48,191 bases of DNA from Actinomycetes bacterium (GCA_022601275.1 JAHZIT010000158.1:1-48191), one strand, 5' to 3'; positions 17,899 to 26,466 are shown, numbered from the stretch's first letter. Notes: generated by a model from the letters alone, not told the origin. Made by a program: numbers and translations.

Positions 17899-19263
17899 TC
17901 ATCGCTTCAGAGCCCGGTACCGGCGTAGAGACTCCGCGCGCTCCTGCGCGTGATCGACGATGGGATCCGGATAGGCGATCGGGCGGTTGCCGCCCGCCTT
18001 GTGTACGTCGACTTTGTGTACGTCGACGGTGTCCGCCATCTCGGACCATTCGGGCAACCAGCGACGCACGTAGTCACCCGCAGGATCGAACTTGGCGCCC
18101 TGAGTGGTGGGATTGAACACGCGAAAGTACGGCGCCGCGTCGGTGCCACACCCGGCCGCCCACTGCCACCCGTGCTGGTTGCTGGCCATGTCACCGTCGA
18201 CCAACTGTTCGAGAAACCAGCGGGCGCCCCACTGCCAGGGTAAATGCAGGTCCTTGACCAGGAACGAGGCCACGATCATCCGCACCCGGTTGTGCATGAA
18301 TCCGGTCTCGGCAAGTTGACGCATACCGGCGTCGACAATCGGAAAGCCGGTCCTACCGGCTTTCCAGGCGGCAAATAACTCCTCGGCGTTGCTGTCCTCA
18401 TCGACCTCGATGCGGTCGAACGCGGAATTCCAGTTATGCCACGCGCTGTTCGGCCACTGGTGCAGCACAGCGGCGTAAAAGTCGCGAAACGCCAACTCCC
18501 GTAGGTACGCCTGCGCACCCGCGCCCGGCCCCAGATCCGCGGCCAAGGTGCGCGGATGGATTGTGCCGAACTTCAGGTGTGCCGACATGCGACTGCTGCC
18601 GTCCAAATCCGGACGGTTTCGGTCCTCGGCGTAGTCGGTCAGACCGGTGCGGGTGAAGTCCTCCCACTGGCGCCGCGCGGCCTGCTCGCCGGCAGGCAGT
18701 TCGAGTTCGACACCGGCGTCGGGAATATCATCGATGCCGGGCTGCCCGGGCACGTCGGCGGGATCGATCCAGCGTGCCGAGGCTGGGCCGGAGTCGGCCG
18801 GCGGCCGCCAGCCATGTTTGCGCCAGGCCCCGAAGAACGGGGTGAACACCTTGTACGGGGTTCCGTCGCCCTTGCTGATCCGGCCCGGCGACACCAGATA
18901 GGGCGACCCGGTGGGCACCAACTCCACGTCACAGAGCGCATCGGCCACCGCCTCGTCGCGTCGTCGGCCGAAGGGCGAGAAGTCCTGCGATACGTGTACC
19001 GACGTGGCCTCAACAGCCCTGGCCAGCAGCGGCACCAGCGTCGTGGGGTGACCGCGCGCGACGAGTAGTCGTCCATCGAGAGCATCGCGCAGCGCGCGCA
19101 GCGCGTCGTAGAGGTACTGCAACCGACGGGTGCCGGGCAAGGCCGTCAAACGTGGGTCCAGCACATAACAGGCCAGCACCTCACCGTCGATGTCGGCGGC
19201 GGACAACATGGCGGGCAGGTCCGACAGGCGCAGATCGCGACGGAACCACAACACGGCAGGCAT
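17899..19263 (-). CDS. phr: Deoxyribodipyrimidine photolyase (class I CPD photolyase)
   Basis: A 454-residue cryptochrome/photolyase-family protein that repairs UV-induced cyclobutane pyrimidine dimers with blue light. The N-terminal antenna domain starts MPAVLWFRRDLRLSDLPAM. The FAD domain contains RELAFRDFYAAVLHQWPN and MRQLAETGFMHNRVRMIVAS. The C-terminal signature from DMASNQHGWQWAAGCGTDAA to FRVFNPTTQGAKFDP matches class I CPD photolyases, including tryptophans of the electron-transfer chain. Near the C-terminus a 15-bp in-frame duplication gives VDVHKVDVHK. M. tuberculosis lacks a photolyase, as far as I recall; environmental, light-exposed mycobacteria carry one, which suggests a free-living organism. 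Start ATG at 19261-19263 (M-P-A-V-L-W) is the family start. Confidence 0.93.
   Translation of the reverse strand: MPAVLWFRRDLRLSDLPAMLSAADIDGEVLACYVLDPRLTALPGTRRLQYLYDALRALRDALDGRLLVARGHPTTLVPLLARAVEATSVHVSQDFSPFGRRRDEAVADALCDVELVPTGSPYLVSPGRISKGDGTPYKVFTPFFGAWRKHGWRPPADSGPASARWIDPADVPGQPGIDDIPDAGVELELPAGEQAARRQWEDFTRTGLTDYAEDRNRPDLDGSSRMSAHLKFGTIHPRTLAADLGPGAGAQAYLRELAFRDFYAAVLHQWPNSAWHNWNSAFDRIEVDEDSNAEELFAAWKAGRTGFPIVDAGMRQLAETGFMHNRVRMIVASFLVKDLHLPWQWGARWFLEQLVDGDMASNQHGWQWAAGCGTDAAPYFRVFNPTTQGAKFDPAGDYVRRWLPEWSEMADTVDVHKVDVHKAGGNRPIAYPDPIVDHAQERAESLRRYRALKR
17999..18027 (-). repeat. 15-bp in-frame duplication in phr
   Basis: TTGTGTACGTCGAC (plus strand) occurs at 17999-18012 and 18014-18027, a 15-base period. 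In the photolyase it adds one VDVHK unit (VDVHKVDVHK) in a variable region between the FAD domain and the C-terminal helix, and the frame is preserved. Confidence 0.9.
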
Positions 19264-19296
19264 GGCATTGATGGTGCCCGCAATCGTCGCTGAACG

Positions 19297-19336
19297 AAAA
19301 GCGAATCCCCCGCACGCCTGGCAAGCGTGCGGGGGA
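19297..19336 (-). terminator. Intrinsic terminator downstream of the MPT70-like gene
   Basis: TCCCCCGCACGC (19306-19317) pairs perfectly over 12 bp with GCGTGCGGGGGA (19325-19336) around a 7-base loop. On the minus strand the stem is followed by a short T-run (AAAA at 19297-19300 on the plus strand). It lies just after the FAS1 stop at 19363 and separates that gene from phr. Confidence 0.8.
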
Positions 19337-19362
19337 ATCCGCTGTGTGTGAGTTGTGTCGCG

Positions 19363-19947
19363 TCAGGCGGCCGGCGGCATCAGCACCGTGTCGATCAGAT
19401 ACACGGTCGCGTTGGCCGTCTGCACGCCACCGCAGACCACTGAAGCGTCGTTGACCTTCAGCGCGTTCGGCTCCCCGGTGACGGTGACATCGCCGCCCTC
19501 GACGGTGGTGTGGGTGCCCACAACCTGGGACGGGCTCGCCTGTCCTGGGACGACGTGGTAGGTCAAGATGCTGGTCAGTAGCGGCGCATCAACCTTGAGC
19601 TGGTCGATGGTGGCCGGGTCGATCTTGGCGAACGCTTCATTGGTGGGTGCGAACACCGTGAACTCACCACCGTTGAGGGTATCGACCAGGTTCACCTGGG
19701 GATTGAGTTGTCCCGAAAGAGCTTTGGTGAGCGTGGTCAGCAGTGGGTTGTTCGACGCAGCGACCGCGACCGGTGACTGCGACATACCCTGAACCGAGCC
19801 CGGACCATCGGGCACCATTTCGGCATAGGCAGTGCAGCCCGGACCGACGAGTTCTGCGTTGGCCGTTGTCGCAGTTCCCAGCGACAAGCCGATTGCAGCG
19901 GCCATCGCGAACCCGGCTCCTGCCAATGCTTTTCCGTTGACCGTCAT
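19363..19947 (-). CDS. mpt70: Secreted FAS1 (fasciclin) domain protein, MPT70-like
   Basis: A 194-residue secreted protein with a signal peptide (hydrophobic [16 protein letters not shown], cleavage near ANA-E) and one fasciclin/FAS1 domain. Family motifs [18 protein letters not shown] (H1) and [11 protein letters not shown] (H2) are present. The paired cysteines in GPGCTAY and [11 protein letters not shown] are as in MPT70/MPT83. There is no lipobox, so it matches secreted MPT70 rather than the lipoprotein MPT83. In M. tuberculosis the pair is controlled by SigK; I could not confirm a SigK promoter here. RBS AAAGGAAA lies about 10 bases before ATG. A strong terminator follows. The role is probably extracellular or adhesive; M. 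bovis MPB70 is a major antigen. Confidence 0.9.
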   Translation of the reverse strand: MTVNGKALAGAGFAMAAAIGLSLGTATTANAELVGPGCTAYAEMVPDGPGSVQGMSQSPVAVAASNNPLLTTLTKALSGQLNPQVNLVDTLNGGEFTVFAPTNEAFAKIDPATIDQLKVDAPLLTSILTYHVVPGQASPSQVVGTHTTVEGGDVTVTGEPNALKVNDASVVCGGVQTANATVYLIDTVLMPPAA

Positions 19948-19996
19948 CTTCTACGTTTCCTTTCACTTCGGTGGCGCCAAGTGGCAGCCACCGTGT

Positions 19997-20029
19997 GGTC
20001 TCTGTCCTATCGCGGTCTCTGTCCTATCG
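19997..20029 (-). repeat. 17-bp-period direct repeat upstream of the MPT70-like gene
   Basis: GGTCTCTGTCCTATCG (plus strand) is present at 19997-20012 and 20014-20029. It lies 50-82 bases upstream of the MPT70-like start codon, in the promoter zone, so it could be an operator. It may also be a simple duplication like others in this window. No other feature was seen in 19948-20157. Confidence 0.85.
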
Positions 20030-20157
20030 GACACTTACACCTCGTATTCGGAGCACCTTGTAGCGCGGATGGGTTGTCGGACAAAATATTTCGGTCGGTC
20101 CGGATCTTTCGGGCTGTTCGGTGCCGCGGCTGCCGCACAACAGCTCCCGCACATACG

Positions 20158-20188
20158 AAATCCCCCGCCCTGCTAGGGACGGGGGATT
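20158..20188 (-). terminator. Intrinsic terminator downstream of the MPT83-like gene
   Basis: AATCCCCCG (20159-20167) pairs with CGGGGGATT (20180-20188). Inside it CCC (20168-20170) can pair with GGG (20176-20178). On the minus strand a short T-run follows. The nine-base stem core is the same as in the terminator after the MPT70-like paralogue, suggesting the terminator was duplicated with the gene. Confidence 0.7.
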
Positions 20189-20205
20189 CCGGGTGGTTGA
20201 GATGT

Positions 20206-20874
20206 CTAGCTGGCCGGCGGCATGAGCACCGTGTCGATCATGTAGACGGTGGCGTTGGCGGTCTGAACGCCGCCGCACACCAGGCCGGCCTCGTTGACCT
20301 TGAGATCGTCACCCTCGCCAGTGACGGTGAGCGTCGCGCCCTGGACCGTTTCGTGCTCGCCGGGGACCTGATCCGGTGCGGCCTGACCGGGTACCACGTG
20401 GTAGGTCAGAATGCTCGTCAACAGGTCAGAATCGGTCTTGAGCGACTCCAGCGTGGCGGCATCGATCTTGGCGAACGCGTCGTCGGTCGGCGCGAACACG
20501 GTGAACTCACCACCGTCGAGGGTCTCGACCAGGTTGACGTCCGGATTCAGCTGACCCGTGAGGGCGGAAGTCAATGTCGAGAGCATCGGGTTGTTCGATG
20601 CCGCGACGGTCACCGGATCCTGTGCCATGCCTGCCACCGAACCCGGACCTGTGGGCACCTCCTCAGCGTAAGCCGCGCAACCCGTGCCGACGAGGTTGGC
20701 GGCGGGATCGGCCGCCGCCGTGGTCTCGGCGGTGGTGGTCTCCGCAGTCGTGGCTGTCGTGGTGGCCGTTTCGGTCGCGTCCGAGCTGCTATCGCTGGAA
20801 CACGCGGCTGCGCCAAAGATGGCGAACGCGGCAATTCCTGCCGCGGCAGCCGTCTTCCGGTGAACTGTCTTCAT
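20206..20874 (-). CDS. mpt83: FAS1 (fasciclin) domain lipoprotein, MPT83-like
   Basis: A 222-residue lipoprotein: a hydrophobic signal [17 protein letters not shown] ends in a lipobox with the acylated Cys at about 25. A Thr/Ala/Glu-rich linker (about residues 30-60) spans the cell wall, and one FAS1 domain follows. The domain repeats the MPT70-like protein almost block by block: [32 protein letters not shown] and [20 protein letters not shown]. This is the MPT83 architecture. RBS-like AAGGGATAGGGAAAA precedes the ATG. In M. tuberculosis dipZ lies between mpt83 and mpt70; here only 258 bases separate them and no dipZ is seen. It is the distal paralogue, divergent from dxr across 185 bases. 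Confidence 0.9.
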   Translation of the reverse strand: MKTVHRKTAAAAGIAAFAIFGAAACSSDSSSDATETATTTATTAETTTAETTAAADPAANLVGTGCAAYAEEVPTGPGSVAGMAQDPVTVAASNNPMLSTLTSALTGQLNPDVNLVETLDGGEFTVFAPTDDAFAKIDAATLESLKTDSDLLTSILTYHVVPGQAAPDQVPGEHETVQGATLTVTGEGDDLKVNEAGLVCGGVQTANATVYMIDTVLMPPAS

Positions 20875-20972
20875 ATTTTCCCTATCCCTTCACGAACGGA
20901 CATCGTCACCCGTCCTAAGCTGACGTAGAACATTCCCCGCTGTGAAGCGAATGGATGGACCAGAGGCCAGTT

Positions 20973-20994
20973 CGTAATATTTGCGTAATATTTG
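20973..20994. repeat. 11-bp AT-rich tandem repeat CGTAATATTTG x2 in the mpt83/dxr divergent region
   Basis: CGTAATATTTG is present twice head to tail (20973-20983, 20984-20994). It is conspicuously AT-rich for this genome and lies between two divergent genes, 100 bases from mpt83 and 66 from dxr. It could be a regulator site or overlap a -10 element. Its function is unknown. Confidence 0.9.
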
Positions 20995-21059
20995 GCGGAC
21001 CATCTCCGTCGGTGTCGACCTGCCCGAGCTGACTCGGCAGCCAGCGGCACAATGGACCG

Positions 21060-22277
21060 GTGAGCGAATCCGGCGAACGCAGGCTGCGGGTGCTGATCCT
21101 GGGCAGCACGGGATCCATCGGGACGCAGGCGCTCGAGGTCATCGCCGCCAATCCCGAGCGCTTCGAGGTCGTGGGGCTCGCGGCCGGGGGAGGCAACCCT
21201 GACCTGCTTGCCCGGCAGCGTAAGCAGACCGGTGTGAGAAATATCGCCGTCGCCGATCCTGCCGCCGCCGCCAGGATCGGCGACGTGCCTCACTCGGGAC
21301 CGCAGGCGGTCACCCGGCTGATTGAAGACACCGCGGAGAAGGTCGGCGTCGACGTGGTGCTCAACGGGTTGGTGGGCTCGCTCGGGCTCGAGCCCACGCT
21401 GGCGTCGCTGGCTACCGGCGCCCGACTGGCGCTGGCCAACAAAGAGTCCCTGGTGGCGGGGGGCCCGCTGGTACTCAAGGCGGCAGCGCCCGGGCAGATC
21501 GTGCCGGTCGATTCCGAGCACTCCGCACTGGCACAGTGCCTGCGTGGTGGTGGGCCCGACGAGGTCGCCAAGCTGGTCCTGACCGCGTCGGGAGGGCCGT
21601 TTCGAGGCTGGACCGCCGCGCAACTCGAGCACGTCACACCTGACCAGGCGGGCGCGCATCCCACCTGGTCGATGGGGCCGATGAACACGCTGAACTCGGC
21701 CTCTCTGGTCAACAAGGGCCTCGAGCTCATCGAGACGCACCTGCTGTTCGGGGTGGATTACGACCGTATTGATGTGGTGGTGCACCCCCAGTCGATCGTG
21801 CACTCGATGGTGACGTTCGCCGACGGCTCGACCCTGGCCCAGGCCAGTCCGCCCGACATGAAGCTGCCGATCGGACTGGCCCTGGGCTGGCCTTCCCGGG
21901 TCGCCGGAGTCGCGTCGGCATGCGACTTCAGCACCGCCGCGAGCTGGGAGTTCGAACCGCTCGACAGTGAAATCTTCCCCGCCGTGGACCTGGCGCGCGA
22001 AGCCGGTCGAGGGGGAGGTTGCCTGACCGCGGTCTACAACGCAGCCAACGAGGAGGCGGCAGAAGCCTTCCTGGACGGACGGATCCCGTTTCCGGCAATC
22101 GTACGAACCGTGTCTCACGTGCTGCGCGCTGCCGACCAGTGGGCGGCCGAACCAGCTACCGTGGAGGACGTACTCGATGCGCAGGACTGGGCCCGGGACC
22201 GGGCTCGGCGTGCGGTCGAGAGGGAACCCGCAGGTAACAGCCCGCAGGTAGTCGGTAAAAGTAGAAGTAGTAGATAG
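21060..22277 (+). CDS. dxr: 1-deoxy-D-xylulose 5-phosphate reductoisomerase
   Basis: DXR (IspC), 405 residues, which makes 2-C-methyl-D-erythritol 4-phosphate from DXP with NADPH, the first committed step of the MEP isoprenoid pathway and the target of fosmidomycin. NADPH motif [13 protein letters not shown] is at about residues 14-26. Metal and substrate residues sit in [40 protein letters not shown] and [11 protein letters not shown]. The GTG at 21060 is preceded six bases upstream by CACAAT, a near -10 that would make it leaderless. A CACAAT/TACAAT difference lowers confidence in that. The gene leads dxr-rip-ispG, the mycobacterial order (Rv2870c-Rv2868c), placing two MEP enzymes around a site-2 protease. 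Confidence 0.96.
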   Translation: MSESGERRLRVLILGSTGSIGTQALEVIAANPERFEVVGLAAGGGNPDLLARQRKQTGVRNIAVADPAAAARIGDVPHSGPQAVTRLIEDTAEKVGVDVVLNGLVGSLGLEPTLASLATGARLALANKESLVAGGPLVLKAAAPGQIVPVDSEHSALAQCLRGGGPDEVAKLVLTASGGPFRGWTAAQLEHVTPDQAGAHPTWSMGPMNTLNSASLVNKGLELIETHLLFGVDYDRIDVVVHPQSIVHSMVTFADGSTLAQASPPDMKLPIGLALGWPSRVAGVASACDFSTAASWEFEPLDSEIFPAVDLAREAGRGGGCLTAVYNAANEEAAEAFLDGRIPFPAIVRTVSHVLRAADQWAAEPATVEDVLDAQDWARDRARRAVEREPAGNSPQVVGKSRSSR

Positions 22278-22291
22278 GGACTGGCCACCAC

Positions 22292-23533
22292 ATGATGTTC
22301 GCGATCGGCATCGTGCTCTTTGCACTCGCCATTCTGCTATCGGTCGCGCTGCACGAATGCGGCCATATGTGGGTCGCGCGGGCGACGGGCATGAAAGTGC
22401 GCCGCTACTTCGTCGGCTTCGGTCCCACCCTGTGGTCCACCTTCAAGCCGAACAGGCTGGGGGTGACGGAGTACGGCGTCAAGGCAGTCCCACTGGGCGG
22501 TTTCTGCGACATCGCAGGTATGACGGCGGTCGAGGAACTCGCTCCCGATGAGCAGCCGTACGCGATGTACAAGCAGAAGACATGGAAACGCGTCTCGGTG
22601 CTCGCTGCCGGGCCGGCCATGAACTTCATCATCGGCCTGGTGCTGGTCTACGGGATCGCGGTCATCTGGGGCCTACCCAACCTCCATCCCCCCACCAATG
22701 CCATGGTGGGGGAGACATCTTGTGTGAAATCCGAAGTCACGCAAGGCAATCTAGGCGAATGTATTGCCCCGAGCCCGGCTGCGGCAGCTGGCATCCAGGC
22801 CGGCGACGTCATCGTCGAGGTCGGTGACACTTCGGTGGCGTCATTCGACGAACTGGTCTCGGCGGTCCGCGCGCTGGACGGGCCGACCATGTTGACGGTG
22901 CAGCGTGATGACAACGGTGTGACGCGCGAGTTCAGCACCCTGGTCGACGTGACACCGAGTCAGCGCTTCGTCGCGGGCGGCGATGATTCCGCCGACGCGG
23001 TGCCCACCGAGGTAGGCACCATCGGCGTCACCGGCGCCTATTTCGGTCCGACGCAGTACAACCCGCTCGCGGCGGTGCCGGCGACGTTCGCCTTCACCGG
23101 TGACCTCGCCGTGGAACTGGGCAAGGCGCTGGCCAAGATCCCGACCAAGGTCGGCGCGCTCATTGACTCCATCGGCGGTGGTGAACGTGACCCCGAAACG
23201 CCCATCAGCGTCGTCGGCGCCAGCATCATCGGCGGCGACACCGTGGATCACGGGCTTTGGGTGGCGTTCTGGTTCTTCCTGGCCCAGCTCAACTTCGTGC
23301 TCGGGGCGATCAACTTGGTTCCGCTGCTGCCCTTCGACGGCGGCCACATCGCGATCGCCGTATACGAAAAAATCCGCAATCTGTTCCGGTCGGCGCGCGG
23401 CATGGTGGCCGCGGGGCCGGTGAACTACCTCAAGTTGATGCCCGCCACCTACGCCGTGCTGGTGCTGGTGGTTGGCTACATGCTGTTGACCGTTACCGCT
23501 GACTTGGTCAACCCGATCAGGCTCTTCCAGTAG
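22292..23533 (+). CDS. rip1: Site-2 intramembrane zinc metalloprotease Rip1 (RseP-like)
   Basis: A 413-residue site-2 protease. In M. tuberculosis Rip1 cleaves anti-sigma factors (RskA, RslA, RsmA) within the membrane after a first cut. The zinc motif HECGH at residues 21-25 lies in the first transmembrane helix, with H21 and H25 as ligands and E22 as the catalytic base. A PDZ domain covers about residues 150-260 ([21 protein letters not shown]). The third ligand is in [15 protein letters not shown]. The protein ends in a hydrophobic helix, [16 protein letters not shown]. The gene starts 14 bases after dxr and ends nine bases before ispG, so it is in that operon. RskA controls SigK and hence MPT70/83 in M. 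tuberculosis, a functional link to the FAS1 genes next door. Confidence 0.95.
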   Translation: MMFAIGIVLFALAILLSVALHECGHMWVARATGMKVRRYFVGFGPTLWSTFKPNRLGVTEYGVKAVPLGGFCDIAGMTAVEELAPDEQPYAMYKQKTWKRVSVLAAGPAMNFIIGLVLVYGIAVIWGLPNLHPPTNAMVGETSCVKSEVTQGNLGECIAPSPAAAAGIQAGDVIVEVGDTSVASFDELVSAVRALDGPTMLTVQRDDNGVTREFSTLVDVTPSQRFVAGGDDSADAVPTEVGTIGVTGAYFGPTQYNPLAAVPATFAFTGDLAVELGKALAKIPTKVGALIDSIGGGERDPETPISVVGASIIGGDTVDHGLWVAFWFFLAQLNFVLGAINLVPLLPFDGGHIAIAVYEKIRNLFRSARGMVAAGPVNYLKLMPATYAVLVLVVGYMLLTVTADLVNPIRLFQ

Positions 23534-23541
23534 GAGGCTTC

Positions 23542-24729
23542 ATGGCTATCGGACTGGGGATGCCGGCACCCCCCGCACCCACTCTCGCCCCGCGCCGGAA
23601 GACGCGCCAGCTGATGGTGCGCGATGTCGGGGTCGGGAGCGACCATCCGATCTCGGTGCAGTCGATGTGTACCACCAAGACGCACGACATCAACTCGACA
23701 CTCCAGCAGATCGCCGAGCTCACTGCCTCGGGCTGCGACATCGTGCGGGTCGCGTGCCCTCGACAGGAGGACGCAGACGCACTGTCGGTGATCGCGAAGA
23801 AGTCGCAGATCCCGGTGATCGCGGACATCCACTTCCAGCCGAAGTACATTTTCGCCGCGATCGACGCCGGCTGCGCCGCCGTGCGTGTCAACCCGGGCAA
23901 TATCAAGGAGTTCGACGGCCGGGTCAAGGAAGTGGCGCAAGCTGCCGGTGCGGCCGGCATCCCGATCCGGATCGGCGTGAACGCCGGTTCGCTGGACAAG
24001 CGGTTCATGGAGAAGTACGGCAAGGCTACGCCGGAGGCGCTGGTCGAGTCGGCGCTCTGGGAGGCCTCGCTATTCGAGGACCACGGCTTCGGCGACATCA
24101 AGATCAGCGTGAAGCACAACGACCCGGTCATCATGGTCGCCGCGTATGAGCTGTTGGCCTCCAAGTGCGACTACCCGCTGCACTTGGGCGTCACCGAGGC
24201 CGGCCCGGCTTTCCAGGGCACCATCAAATCGGCCGTCGCATTCGGTGCGCTGCTGTCGAGGGGCATCGGCGACACCATCCGGGTGTCGCTTTCTGCGCCG
24301 CCCGTCGAAGAGGTCAAGGTCGGCAACCAGATCCTCGAGTCGCTGAACTTGCGCCCGCGCGGCTTGGAGATCGTGTCGTGCCCGTCATGCGGGCGGGCGC
24401 AGGTCGACGTTTATACATTGGCCAACGAGGTGACCGCCGGTCTGGAGGGCATGGATGTGCCGTTGCGGGTCGCGGTGATGGGCTGCGTCGTCAATGGGCC
24501 CGGCGAAGCCCGCGAAGCCGATCTTGGCGTCGCATCCGGCAACGGCAAAGGGCAGATCTTCGTCAAAGGTGAGGTCATCAAGACCGTGCCCGAAGCCCTC
24601 ATCGTCGAGACATTGATCGAAGAGGCCCTCAGGCTCGCCGCCGAAATGGGTTCGGAGATGGAATCTGGAACTGAAACAGACCGAGGTTCAGATGATGCAG
24701 GTGGTTCGCCCATTGTGACCGTAAGCTGA
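23542..24729 (+). CDS. ispG: 4-hydroxy-3-methylbut-2-en-1-yl diphosphate synthase (flavodoxin/ferredoxin)
   Basis: IspG (GcpE), 395 residues, the 4Fe-4S enzyme that reduces MEcPP to HMBPP in the MEP pathway. The TIM-barrel substrate domain has [29 protein letters not shown] and [15 protein letters not shown]. The C-terminal iron-sulphur domain shows the cluster cysteines in [11 protein letters not shown] and [10 protein letters not shown], with the ligand Glu. The last 30 residues (about [18 protein letters not shown]) are an acidic, low-complexity tail. The ATG has the strong RBS GGAGG seven bases upstream. It follows rip1 by eight bases in the dxr-rip1-ispG operon. Confidence 0.96.
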   Translation: MAIGLGMPAPPAPTLAPRRKTRQLMVRDVGVGSDHPISVQSMCTTKTHDINSTLQQIAELTASGCDIVRVACPRQEDADALSVIAKKSQIPVIADIHFQPKYIFAAIDAGCAAVRVNPGNIKEFDGRVKEVAQAAGAAGIPIRIGVNAGSLDKRFMEKYGKATPEALVESALWEASLFEDHGFGDIKISVKHNDPVIMVAAYELLASKCDYPLHLGVTEAGPAFQGTIKSAVAFGALLSRGIGDTIRVSLSAPPVEEVKVGNQILESLNLRPRGLEIVSCPSCGRAQVDVYTLANEVTAGLEGMDVPLRVAVMGCVVNGPGEAREADLGVASGNGKGQIFVKGEVIKTVPEALIVETLIEEALRLAAEMGSEMESGTETDRGSDDAGGSPIVTVS

Positions 24730-24787
24730 TAGCTGGTCCCGGGTGTGCGGGGCTGGCTGCTCAGGGTAAGTCGCAGAAAGAGTCCAG

Positions 24788-25651
24788 ATGTCGGCTCCTC
24801 CGCTTTTTCGCCTCGTTGACGAGCGAAGGGTGTCGGTTGTGCGCGACATCCGCGACATGGCAGCGGTTCGCCAGGTACTCGACGACGATCCGGTGGCGTC
24901 ATGCATGGTCGCCTCCCGTGTTGCCGAGCACGGTGTGGCCCCGTCGGGGACCGGTGGCGAGTTGTGGACGCGGCGGCGCGCGAACGAAGCGCTGTGCTTC
25001 GCGGGCGCAAATCTGATCCCCCTGCGCGGCGGGCACAGTGATCTGAATGCATTCGCCGACAAGGCGATGAGCCAGGCGCGGCGGTGCTCTTCGCTGGTTG
25101 GTCGTGCGGAGCTGGTTCTGCCCATGTGGCAGCGCCTCGAACACGTCTGGGGCCCTGCCCGCGACGTACGCGCCAATCAGCCGCTGATGGCTTTGGACAG
25201 TGCGCCCGCCTGCGAGATTGATCCGGCGGTCCGGCCGGTCCGCATGGACGAGCTCGACGCCTACCTCGTCGCGGCCATCGACATGTTCATCGGCGAGGTC
25301 GGTATCGACCCACGCGGCGGAGACGGCGGCCGGGGATACCGGCGCCGGGTTGCCGGGTTGATCGCCGCCGGGCGGGCGTGGGCTCGCTTTGAACAAGGAC
25401 AGGTGGTGTTCAAGGCGGAGGTGGGTTCGCAATCTCCGGCCGTCGGCCAGATCCAGGGCGTATGGGTGCACCCCGAATGGCGTGGGCGCGGTATCGGCAC
25501 CGCTGGGACGGCCACACTGACCGGCGCAATCGTCGGCAGCGGTCGAATTGCCAGCTTGTATGTCAACAGCTTCAACGTCGTCGCGCGGGCGACCTACGCG
25601 CGGATCGGATTCAGCGAGGTGGGAAGTTTTGCCACCGTATTGCTGGACTGA
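24788..25651 (+). CDS. GNAT family acetyltransferase with N-terminal DUF4081 domain
   Basis: A 287-residue protein equivalent in position to Rv2867c. The N-terminal half (about residues 15-140, with VRQVLDDDPVASCMVASRV) matches DUF4081. The C-terminal GNAT domain (about 145-287) has the acetyl-CoA motif GVWVHPEWRGRGIGTAGTAT and motif B LYVNSFNVVARATYARIGF. An amino-group acetylated target is expected but unknown. It starts 58 bases after ispG behind a purine-rich AGAAAGAG, and so may be co-transcribed with the MEP-pathway operon. This gene keeps the full GNAT C-terminus, in contrast to the next gene. Confidence 0.88.
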   Translation: MSAPPLFRLVDERRVSVVRDIRDMAAVRQVLDDDPVASCMVASRVAEHGVAPSGTGGELWTRRRANEALCFAGANLIPLRGGHSDLNAFADKAMSQARRCSSLVGRAELVLPMWQRLEHVWGPARDVRANQPLMALDSAPACEIDPAVRPVRMDELDAYLVAAIDMFIGEVGIDPRGGDGGRGYRRRVAGLIAAGRAWARFEQGQVVFKAEVGSQSPAVGQIQGVWVHPEWRGRGIGTAGTATLTGAIVGSGRIASLYVNSFNVVARATYARIGFSEVGSFATVLLD

Positions 25652-25664
25652 ACGTCCGGCCGCA

Positions 25665-25670
25665 TACGCT
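25665..25670 (+). promoter_or_regulatory. Candidate leaderless -10 element for the 25678 gene
   Basis: TACGCT followed by seven bases and the ATG at 25678. No SD is present, consistent with a leaderless start just after the previous gene's stop. Confidence 0.4.
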
Positions 25671-25677
25671 CCACCTC

Positions 25678-26340
25678 ATGGTCGAGCCAGACGGGACAGC
25701 TGAGCGCAGGGCAATCGCCGACACAATCGTTCACGCACTCCAACGCAGACACGCGGTGCTCGATGCGGTGGTCGGCTCCGAGGACTACGACGACGCGCTC
25801 GAGGCAATCGCCGAACTGCTGGACACCTCCGCGGAAGCCGCCGAAGCCGTCCTGACGTTGTCATTCGACCGGCTGACCAAGGCGGCGCGCCGCAGGATCG
25901 CCGCCGGCCTGGAAAACCTCGGCGAGGAACTGACCTTCAGCTCCGCCCAGCGGACCGGAAGATCCGCCCGGCGACTGACGCTGCGACCCTTCGCCGCTGA
26001 CGCAGACCGGGATATCTTCGCCGCGCGGACCGCAGACATGCGCCTGAAGGGTGACGGCACCGCTGCCCCCGCGGGTGATCTCGGCGACGAGATTCGCGAA
26101 GCGGTCGCCCGTGTCGCCGCCGAGGAGGCGGCCTGGCTGGTGGCAGAGGTCGGACGGACGAAGATCGGCATGGTGTTCGGTGAGCTGTCCCACGGTGAGG
26201 TCGACGTACGAGTCTGGATCCATCCGCACCATCGCAAGCAGGGCCACGGTACGGCCGCGCTGCGCACCTCGCGTTCTGAGTTGGCCGCCTACTTCCCGGC
26301 CGTGCCACTGGTCGTGCGGACGCCGGCTGCGGGCACCTAG
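25678..26340 (+). CDS. Unusual GNAT-like protein with an N-terminal gyrase-A-like coiled segment
   Basis: A 220-residue protein. Residues about 10-85 resemble the tower/coil (C-gate dimer) region of DNA gyrase or topoisomerase IV subunit A: a helix around LQRRHAVLDAVV, then LLDTSAEAAEAVLTL, DRLTKAARRRI and a final helix. Compare the gyrase pattern L-S/T-x-x-Q-A-x-A-I-L-x-L...R-L-T. There is no catalytic Tyr or DNA-cleavage domain. Residues 99-220 are GNAT-like, with acetyl-CoA motif WIHPHHRKQGHGTAAL. The usual motif B (N-x-x-A...Y...GF) is missing, since the protein ends after LVVRTPAAGT. The start at 25678 is supported by a leaderless -10; longer in-frame starts overlap the previous gene. 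A tandem-repeat array begins at the stop codon. Function unknown. Confidence 0.7.
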   Translation: MVEPDGTAERRAIADTIVHALQRRHAVLDAVVGSEDYDDALEAIAELLDTSAEAAEAVLTLSFDRLTKAARRRIAAGLENLGEELTFSSAQRTGRSARRLTLRPFAADADRDIFAARTADMRLKGDGTAAPAGDLGDEIREAVARVAAEEAAWLVAEVGRTKIGMVFGELSHGEVDVRVWIHPHHRKQGHGTAALRTSRSELAAYFPAVPLVVRTPAAGT

Positions 26341-26466
26341 GTATCGCGGGAATTAGGTCTGGCGGGCGGCTAGGTCTGGCGGGCGGCTAGGTCTGGCGGG
26401 CACCTAGGTCTGGCGGGCACCTAGGTCTGCGGGAATTAGGTCTGCGGGAATTAAGTCCGCGGGACG
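26328..26466 (+). repeat. Tandem repeat array (17-bp and 15-bp units) starting at the stop codon of the GNAT-like gene
   Basis: Four 17-bp units TAGGTCTGGCGGGCGGC or TAGGTCTGGCGGGCACC start at 26354, 26371, 26388 and 26405. Two 15-bp units TAGGTCTGCGGGAAT start at 26422 and 26437, and degenerate copies flank them (26342-26353, 26452-26466). The gene's own last bases, GCGGGCACCTAGGTATCGCG, contain the same CGGGCACCTAGGT string. The array therefore seems to have grown from the stop-codon region, and each unit carries an extra TAG. It fills most of the gap to the PBP gene. Confidence 0.9.

Noticed and set aside
19981..20928. 315-codon plus-strand frame across the MPT83-like gene
   Set aside because: Antisense to a FAS1 lipoprotein with signal peptide, lipobox and RBS; no domain in the frame.
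20871..22325. Long open frame of 484 codons antisense to dxr
   Set aside because: It is the mirror of a well-supported dxr gene, runs through the divergent intergenic region and has no recognisable domain. High GC makes such shadows common.
26342..26466. Possible CRISPR array
   Set aside because: Units of 15-17 bp are directly adjacent with no spacers, and no cas genes are near.
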